NCBI GenBank assembly: GCA_945915235.1
Contig: CAMEEX010000011.1
Coordinates: forward strand, 1-37,547
DNA: 37,547 bases
From: an uncultured Clostridia bacterium
GTDB taxonomy: Bacteria; Bacillota; Clostridia; Lachnospirales; Lachnospiraceae
Direction of reading: 5' to 3'
The notes beneath the pieces are model-generated. The model was not told where the DNA came from, made no database searches, and saw nothing but the letters and a program-made list of their open reading frames with translations. Numbering within the stretch: the stretch's first letter is position 1; each line of letters begins with the position of its first letter. The translations under genes and the position numbers were made by a program. Below are positions 33,099 through 37,547 of the stretch, piece after piece.

Positions 33099-34028
33099 CT
33101 AGAACTCCGATGCGGAGTCCTCGTAAAAAAGCTTCACGACGATGTTCTGGCTGTAGTCGCCGAAGGAGACTCCAAAGAGGGTGAAACCGCCGCAGTTAGG
33201 TGTGTCTGCCGGGACGGAAATCGTGAAATTGATTATGGAGTCATAGCTTAGCGACAGATCGTCGATAGTCACCGGTGAGAGCTTGGTCGTGCCGTCCATG
33301 AAGGTGCCCGAGCGGTTTATGACAAGAGTCTTTAATAGCCCGTACTGGTTCAGACCGTCAGGCCACCAGTTAGGGCAGAGCATACCGCGCCTTGCACCGA
33401 AATCGCCGGGGCTTATCCACTTGCCCAGTGCCTTACCGTTGATGTCAAAATATATATCGCTCGGGTAGTTGTCGTTGTGTTCCGGGCACTCTGAGCTTAT
33501 CTCGAAGGAAATCTGGATTTCTGAGAGCGTCTGTCCGAGCTTGAGGCGGTTGGGCAGATTGTAGGTCACGGAGCCGTAGCCGACCCAGAGAATGTCCGCC
33601 TTGAAGCGCTCCGGGTATGAGAACACCTTCGGGTTGTCGAGGTCACCTATGAGGTTGCCCGAGGTGGACAGACCGCAGGTAGGGTGTACATCATAACCTA
33701 TATAATGTCCTATGTCAATCTCGTCGGTGTAGCATTTTATCGAGCCGGCGTTTGGAACCATGTCTATTATGAGACGCTCATAGCGCGGGCGCACAATCTT
33801 CATAATTCCGCGTTTGCCTGATGTGACCTGCACGGAGACCAGCCCGGCAGCCTCGAGCTTGCCGACGTGCATCGAGATGGCGCTGTTTGTCAGCCCCAGA
33901 GTCTCTGCGAGGTCGTTCATGCTCAGATGGTCGTTCTCGTAGATGAGCTTCATAATCTGAAGTCTCATCGGGGTGCTGAGCGCCTTGAAAACCTCCTCAG
34001 CTTCGTTTAATGATTTTATATAGTACAT
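33099..34028 (-). CDS. ArsR-type winged-helix regulator with large beta-rich sensor domain
   Basis: A 309-residue regulator. The N-terminal ~85 residues form an ArsR/SmtB winged helix (FKALSTPMRLQIMKLIYEND, LAETLGLTNSAISMHVGKLE). The remaining ~220 residues are beta-rich and aromatic (YPSDIYFDINGKALGKWISP, MLCPNWWPDGLNQYG, VPADTPNCGGFTLFGVSFGD), unlike the metal sites of classical ArsR proteins, and may bind a carbohydrate; this fold call is inference. Start: the Met of MYYIKSLNEAEE (34028) with GGAGAGG 7 nt upstream; a longer start at 34058 lacks such a site. It is divergent from the GH51/GH43 genes across 352 bp that contain a large dyad, and probably regulates them. Confidence 0.82.
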   Translation of the reverse strand: MYYIKSLNEAEEVFKALSTPMRLQIMKLIYENDHLSMNDLAETLGLTNSAISMHVGKLEAAGLVSVQVTSGKRGIMKIVRPRYERLIIDMVPNAGSIKCYTDEIDIGHYIGYDVHPTCGLSTSGNLIGDLDNPKVFSYPERFKADILWVGYGSVTYNLPNRLKLGQTLSEIQISFEISSECPEHNDNYPSDIYFDINGKALGKWISPGDFGARRGMLCPNWWPDGLNQYGLLKTLVINRSGTFMDGTTKLSPVTIDDLSLSYDSIINFTISVPADTPNCGGFTLFGVSFGDYSQNIVVKLFYEDSASEF

Positions 34029-34106
34029 ATTTATCCTCTCCGCCGTCCCTTGCGGCATCTTGTCATGGATTGATAATTATTGAGGCATATTCTCAAAAAT
34101 GAAATG

Positions 34107-34152
34107 GTTAACTATTTGTTTAAGTATAAAATGTTTAAATTAAATAGTCAAC
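34107..34152. promoter_or_regulatory. Large dyad in the divergent regulator/arabinofuranosidase region
   Basis: GTTAACTATTT (34107-34117) and AAATAGTCAAC (34142-34152) are inverted copies matching at 10 of 11 positions. Inside are two spaced TGTTTAA/TGTTTAAA half-sites. It lies about 80 bp from the ArsR-type start codon and 230 bp from the GH51 start, as expected for an autoregulatory operator. The remainder of 34153-34380 is AT-rich, with no further feature I can support. Confidence 0.55.
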
Positions 34153-34380
34153 AGGAAAATCTTTTGTATATATTGCACAAAAATAGCGCAATTCTTTCTC
34201 TATCCAATTAAGCAATTAAGTATTGAATTATACATTAAAAAGAGATATGTTTATATTAACATTTCACTGAAAATAGAATAGGTTAAGCCAAAAGCGAAAT
34301 ACAACTTACGAAAACGATTTAATACCTGTTCTGTTTTACTGAAAAATAAAATTAATAAAAAAAGAGAAGGAGGACGAAAA

Positions 34381-35886
34381 ATGAGCAAGTTGTACATAAA
34401 CCCTAACAATAAGAAGGGTCACATAAACCCGGAAATCCAGGGTCATTTTTCGGAGCATTTAGGAAGATGTATCTACGAAGGGATATTTGTTGGAAAGGAC
34501 TCTAAGATACCTAACGTGAACGGAATGAGAAAGGATGTCGTAGAGGCGCTCAAGGATATTCAGATTCCTGTGCTCAGATGGCCGGGCGGCTGCTTTGCCG
34601 ACGAGTATCACTGGAAGGACGGAATCGGACCTGTCGAGAGCAGAAAGAAGATGATTAACACCCACTGGGGTGGTGTGGTTGAGGACAACAGCTTCGGAAC
34701 ACACGAGTTTATGGAGCTTTGCAGACAGCTCGGCTGTAAGACCTACGTCAACGGAAATGTCGGAAGCGGAACGGTTCAGGAGATGAGCGAGTGGGTTGAG
34801 TACATGACCTTCGAGGGCGTGTCACCTATGAGCGATTTGAGAAAGAAGAACGGGCATGAGGAGCCTTGGAGAGTTGACTACTTCGGAGTAGGTAACGAGA
34901 ACTGGGGCTGCGGTGGAAACATGACCCCTGAGTACTACGGAAATCTCTACAGAAGATACCAGACCTATGTGAGAAATTATCACCCTGATAAGCCTATCTT
35001 CAAGGTTGCCTGCGGAGCCAACGTGGATGACTACAACTGGACTAACGGGGTTATGGACACCTGCTTTAGGGCGCCTGAGTTCCTCCACGGTTTTATGGAC
35101 GGAATATCCCTTCACTATTATACACACCCGGGCGGCTGGGAGCACAAGGGAAGCGCAACCGACTTCGACGACAAGATGTGGTATCAGACCATGAAGAAAA
35201 CACTCTACATGGAGGAGCTTATCAAAAACCATGAGGCAATCATGGATAAGTACGATAAGAAGCATAAGGTAGGCATGATAGTAGATGAGTGGGGAACCTG
35301 GTTTGATTGTGAGCCGGGAACCAATCCGGGCTTCCTCTACCAGCAGAACACCATAAGAGATGCACTTGTTGCCGGAATTAACTTAAATATCTTCAACAAG
35401 CACTGCGACAGGGTTAAGATGGCTAACATAGCACAGATGGTAAATGTTCTTCAGGCAGTCCTTCTCACGGAGGGAGAGAAGATGATAAAGACACCTACTT
35501 ACCATGTATTCTATATGTATAAGCACCACCAGGATGCAGAGCTCTTAGACAGCTTCCTTGAGACAGAGCAGATAGGACTTGAGGAGCAGAGCATGGTTCC
35601 TAACCTCACCGAGTCAGTATCACTTGGCAAGGACGGAAAGATACATATAACGATGACCAACCTCTCAGTCGACAAGGACTACGAGATAGACGGCTGCGTG
35701 GCTGACACTGAGATTGCCTCCGCGACGGGAGAGATTGTCGGCGGTGAAATTCATCTTCACAACACCTTCGACAAGCCTGAGGAGGTGACTGTAAAGGCGT
35801 TTAAGGATATAGAGGTAAACGGCAACAGAATAAAGTTCACAATTCCGGCAAGCAGTGTACTTCATCTGGAATTGAACATCAAATAA
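34381..35886 (+). CDS. GH51 alpha-L-arabinofuranosidase, intracellular
   Basis: A 501-residue glycoside hydrolase of family 51 that removes alpha-L-arabinofuranosyl units from arabinan or arabinoxylan oligosaccharides. The (beta/alpha)8 barrel carries the acid/base Glu173 in [10 protein letters not shown] and the nucleophile Glu303 in VDEWGTWFD, plus the typical [19 protein letters not shown] and NTHWGG segments. A C-terminal beta-sandwich follows. There is no signal peptide, so it acts on imported oligosaccharides in the cytoplasm. Length is normal. Start ATG 34381 with GAAGGAGG 7 nt upstream. It is divergent from the ArsR-type regulator and upstream of a GH43 gene that probably acts on related substrates. 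Confidence 0.95.
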   Translation: MSKLYINPNNKKGHINPEIQGHFSEHLGRCIYEGIFVGKDSKIPNVNGMRKDVVEALKDIQIPVLRWPGGCFADEYHWKDGIGPVESRKKMINTHWGGVVEDNSFGTHEFMELCRQLGCKTYVNGNVGSGTVQEMSEWVEYMTFEGVSPMSDLRKKNGHEEPWRVDYFGVGNENWGCGGNMTPEYYGNLYRRYQTYVRNYHPDKPIFKVACGANVDDYNWTNGVMDTCFRAPEFLHGFMDGISLHYYTHPGGWEHKGSATDFDDKMWYQTMKKTLYMEELIKNHEAIMDKYDKKHKVGMIVDEWGTWFDCEPGTNPGFLYQQNTIRDALVAGINLNIFNKHCDRVKMANIAQMVNVLQAVLLTEGEKMIKTPTYHVFYMYKHHQDAELLDSFLETEQIGLEEQSMVPNLTESVSLGKDGKIHITMTNLSVDKDYEIDGCVADTEIASATGEIVGGEIHLHNTFDKPEEVTVKAFKDIEVNGNRIKFTIPASSVLHLELNIK

Positions 35887-35902
35887 GCTTAGAAGTGTTC
35901 TT

Positions 35903-36001
35903 ATGGTTCGAAAAGGTATTAAGAGACTCACGGCACTTGTGGTTATCACTTCAATGCTCGCGTGCAGCCTACACAAGCGATATGGACGGAGCAAAGGTTA
36001 A
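35903..36001 (+). pseudogene. Relic of a secreted lipoprotein/exoprotein N-terminus
   Basis: A 32-codon frame encodes a textbook signal peptide, VRKGIKRLTALVVITSMLAC, with a lipobox-like SMLAC, then stops after 12 more residues. In another frame the next 17 codons (35967-36020: AYTSDMDGAKVKLLSYL) also look protein-like, which suggests a frameshift near the cleavage site followed by deletion of the rest of the gene. It lies between two arabinan-degrading enzymes, where a sugar-binding lipoprotein or secreted arabinanase gene would be expected. The remaining 36021-36137 holds a CCCCGG/CCGGGG hairpin (36078-36110) just upstream of the GH43 ribosome site. Confidence 0.5.
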
Positions 36002-36137
36002 ACTTCTGTCTTACCTGTGAGGCAGCTTACCTTGTAATGGAGTAAGCCAACCAAATAATAAAGTAAACTAAAATTATCCCCGGTGGTGCACGTTATGGGG
36101 CTTCCCGGGGAAGTTTAATAAAGGGAAGGGAAAAGAC

Positions 36138-37118
36138 ATGGACGAGAGACCTAGAAACGGAAAGATTACGGATTTTAATAAACCATTTATAGAGCAGAGG
36201 GCAGACCCGTATGTGGTGAGGGCTGACGACGGCAAGTATTATTTTACCGCATCTGTTCCTTCATATGACAAAATTATTTTAAGATGCTCGGATACCCTCG
36301 AGGGGTTAAAGGACGCCGGGGAGAAGGTCATCTGGACAAAGCATGAGTCCGGAGAGATGAGTAAGCATATCTGGGCTCCAGAGATTCATTATCTGTTCGG
36401 AAAGTGGTACATATATTTTGCCGCTTCAAAGGAGGAGGATATATGGAGACTGCGCCCGTACATTCTCGAGTGTCAGGGCGACGACCCTATGAAGGACGAG
36501 TGGGTTGAGAAGGGCAAAATTCAGAGAAGCGATGACGATATATATTCCTTCGATGCCTTTTCGCTCGACGCAACCATATTTGAAAATAAGGGCGAGTACT
36601 ACTATGTATGGGCTGAGAAAGTCAGCGTTGGAGTCCAGATTTCAAATCTCTACATCGCAAAGATGGAGTCCGCGACCAAGCTCGCCACAGCACAGGTGCT
36701 TCTTACCACCCCTGACTATGACTGGGAGAGAGTCGACATATGGGTAAATGAAGGCCCGGCGGTTATACACCACGACGGCAAAATTTTCCTCACATACTCG
36801 GCAAGCGCGACCGGCGAGTGCTACTGCGTAGGCATGCTCTCCATCGACGAGGACGCCGACCTGCTCGACCCGAGGGCATGGAAGAAGGAGAGACACCCGG
36901 TTCTCTGTTCAGACAGGGAGAAGGGCATCTACGGACCGGGACACAACAGCTTCACCAAGACCGAGGACGGCAGGGACGTGTGCGTGTACCATGCCCGCAC
37001 CTACCTTGAGATAGTGGGCGACCCGCTCTACGACCCGAACAGACACACCATGCTCATGGAAGTCAAGTGGGACGAGGAGGGCAGACCGGTGTTCAGCTAT
37101 GAGAATAAGATTTTCTAA
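36138..37118 (+). CDS. GH43 family glycoside hydrolase (arabinosidase/xylosidase)
   Basis: A 326-residue five-bladed beta-propeller enzyme of family GH43. The three catalytic acids are identifiable: general base Asp23 (QRADPYV), pKa-modulating Asp144 (SLDATIF) and general acid Glu205 (VNEGPAV). The HIWAPEIHYLFGKWYIYFAA block is also characteristic. There is no signal peptide, so it is probably cytoplasmic and active on arabino- or xylo-oligosaccharides together with the GH51 enzyme. Exact specificity (alpha-arabinofuranosidase or beta-xylosidase) cannot be read from sequence. Start ATG 36138 is preceded by a purine-rich GGGAAGGG. A second palindromic element begins 5 nt after its stop. Confidence 0.92.
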   Translation: MDERPRNGKITDFNKPFIEQRADPYVVRADDGKYYFTASVPSYDKIILRCSDTLEGLKDAGEKVIWTKHESGEMSKHIWAPEIHYLFGKWYIYFAASKEEDIWRLRPYILECQGDDPMKDEWVEKGKIQRSDDDIYSFDAFSLDATIFENKGEYYYVWAEKVSVGVQISNLYIAKMESATKLATAQVLLTTPDYDWERVDIWVNEGPAVIHHDGKIFLTYSASATGECYCVGMLSIDEDADLLDPRAWKKERHPVLCSDREKGIYGPGHNSFTKTEDGRDVCVYHARTYLEIVGDPLYDPNRHTMLMEVKWDEEGRPVFSYENKIF

Positions 37119-37122
37119 ATAA

Positions 37123-37433
37123 TACAGGGACGGATATCAAAACAGGCGGGGACTGCGGGTGCATAATGGATTTTATTTATGCATATCGGCTTAGTTGGGC
37201 GAAGCAAGGTGTTCTAAGCACTCTGATTTAATTTATTTATAGTGTCCGCCACCGTTGCAAAGCAGACCTCCATGTCTGCGTTGCAACTTTTCCGACCTCC
37301 ATGTCGGAAATGGCTGGGTAGTGAGCAGAGTGCTAAGAACATCTAGGCTTCTTCCAAAAGTCGCGCTATGCATAAATAAAATCCATTATGCACGGCAAGC
37401 GTTTTGAAGCCTGTTTTGATATCCTGTTGTGTA
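37123..37433 (-). repeat. Second nested palindromic element, related to the one at 4486-4792
   Basis: A 311-bp imperfect inverted repeat. Outer arms GGATATCAAAACAGGC (37132-37147) and its complement (37409-37424). Inner arms are a perfect 27-bp pair, 37159-37185 with 37367-37393 (GTGCATAATGG...). On the minus strand the core reads CCAGCCA, a hairpin with loop ATGGAG (37289-37310), a hairpin with loop ATGGAG (37254-37287), then CGGTGGCGG (37246-37254): the same order as the other element, with different stem sequences. No gene occurs in 37119-37547 apart from this element. A small dyad (ATGAAACAGT/ACTGGTTCAT, near 37511-37542) lies at the window end. Confidence 0.8.
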
Positions 37434-37547
37434 TTATGCTGGGGTAAAATACACGGGCATTTGAATATTGAATTTATTATTTGTGGGTTGTGTACTAATC
37501 CTGAATTATTCATGAAACAGTATCTTTAAAAAACTGGTTCATAAATC

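Noticed and set aside
34300-34330. Catabolite-responsive (cre) site at TACGAAAACGATTTA upstream of the GH51 gene
   Set aside because: The match to TGWAANCGNTNWCA is incomplete and not palindromic enough to support a call.
36021-36137. Riboswitch upstream of the GH43 gene
   Set aside because: Only a CCCCGG/CCGGGG hairpin and a weak second stem are visible; no known riboswitch core could be matched.

Overview
The window looks like a chromosomal segment of a gut or rumen Lachnospiraceae (Clostridia), in the Roseburia/Butyrivibrio/Lachnospira neighbourhood. The reasons are GC-moderate coding with many AGA/AGG codons, strong AAGGAG-type ribosome sites, MATE, DUF2798 and HdeD-type membrane proteins, a FapA-like protein with Lachnospiraceae-style repeats, arabinan-degrading GH51/GH43 enzymes and a cytoplasmic oleate hydratase. 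This placement is inferred from gene content, not measured. No rRNA, tRNA, CRISPR array, transposase or phage gene was seen.

Layout. (1) 1-1900: a MATE efflux pump overlaps a nicotinamidase-like hydrolase. (2) 1940-4454: an AT-rich restriction-modification island, with a PD-(D/E)XK nuclease gene carrying a one-base frameshift and an intact Eco57I/TaqI-like adenine methyltransferase. A terminator follows, then a 307-bp imperfect palindromic element. (3) 4820-11231: a DUF2798 membrane protein faces away from a probable operon of a large flavin/Fe-S oxidoreductase, hypA, a DUF5692-like membrane protein, hypB and a TetR regulator. This is a nickel-delivery module with no hydrogenase in view. (4) 11418-14009: an HdeD-like membrane protein and an oleate hydratase with an N-terminal hydrophobic segment. 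(5) 14275-16725: a polar amino-acid ABC importer whose binding protein appears circularly permuted, closed by a duplicated hairpin terminator.

(6) 16832-26295: a multi-gene signalling locus comprising a hybrid histidine kinase with a degenerate HD-GYP domain, a FapA-like protein with about ten 24-26 residue repeats, a receiver/HD-GYP protein split by an in-frame TGA, a stand-alone Hpt protein and a GGDEF-receiver-HD-GYP protein. Together these could form a phosphorelay that controls cyclic-di-GMP. (7) 26392-29877: a MacB/FtsX-type ABC exporter pair with a long coiled-coil extracytoplasmic region. (8) 29878-34028, minus strand: an ArsR-type regulator with a large beta-rich C-terminal domain, followed by a HelD-like helicase fused to what looks like the N-terminal beta-sandwich of a GH31 alpha-glucosidase. 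(9) 34381-37118: divergent from the regulator, an intracellular GH51 arabinofuranosidase and a GH43 enzyme, separated by a decayed signal-peptide fragment. A second palindromic element follows the GH43 gene.

The most unusual signals are these. The two palindromic elements share a core of two hairpins whose stems differ while their GGA-containing loops are kept, which suggests a structured (possibly CsrA-binding) RNA family. The others are the helicase-GH31 domain fusion beside sugar genes, the permuted binding protein, and the in-frame stop in the response-regulator gene.
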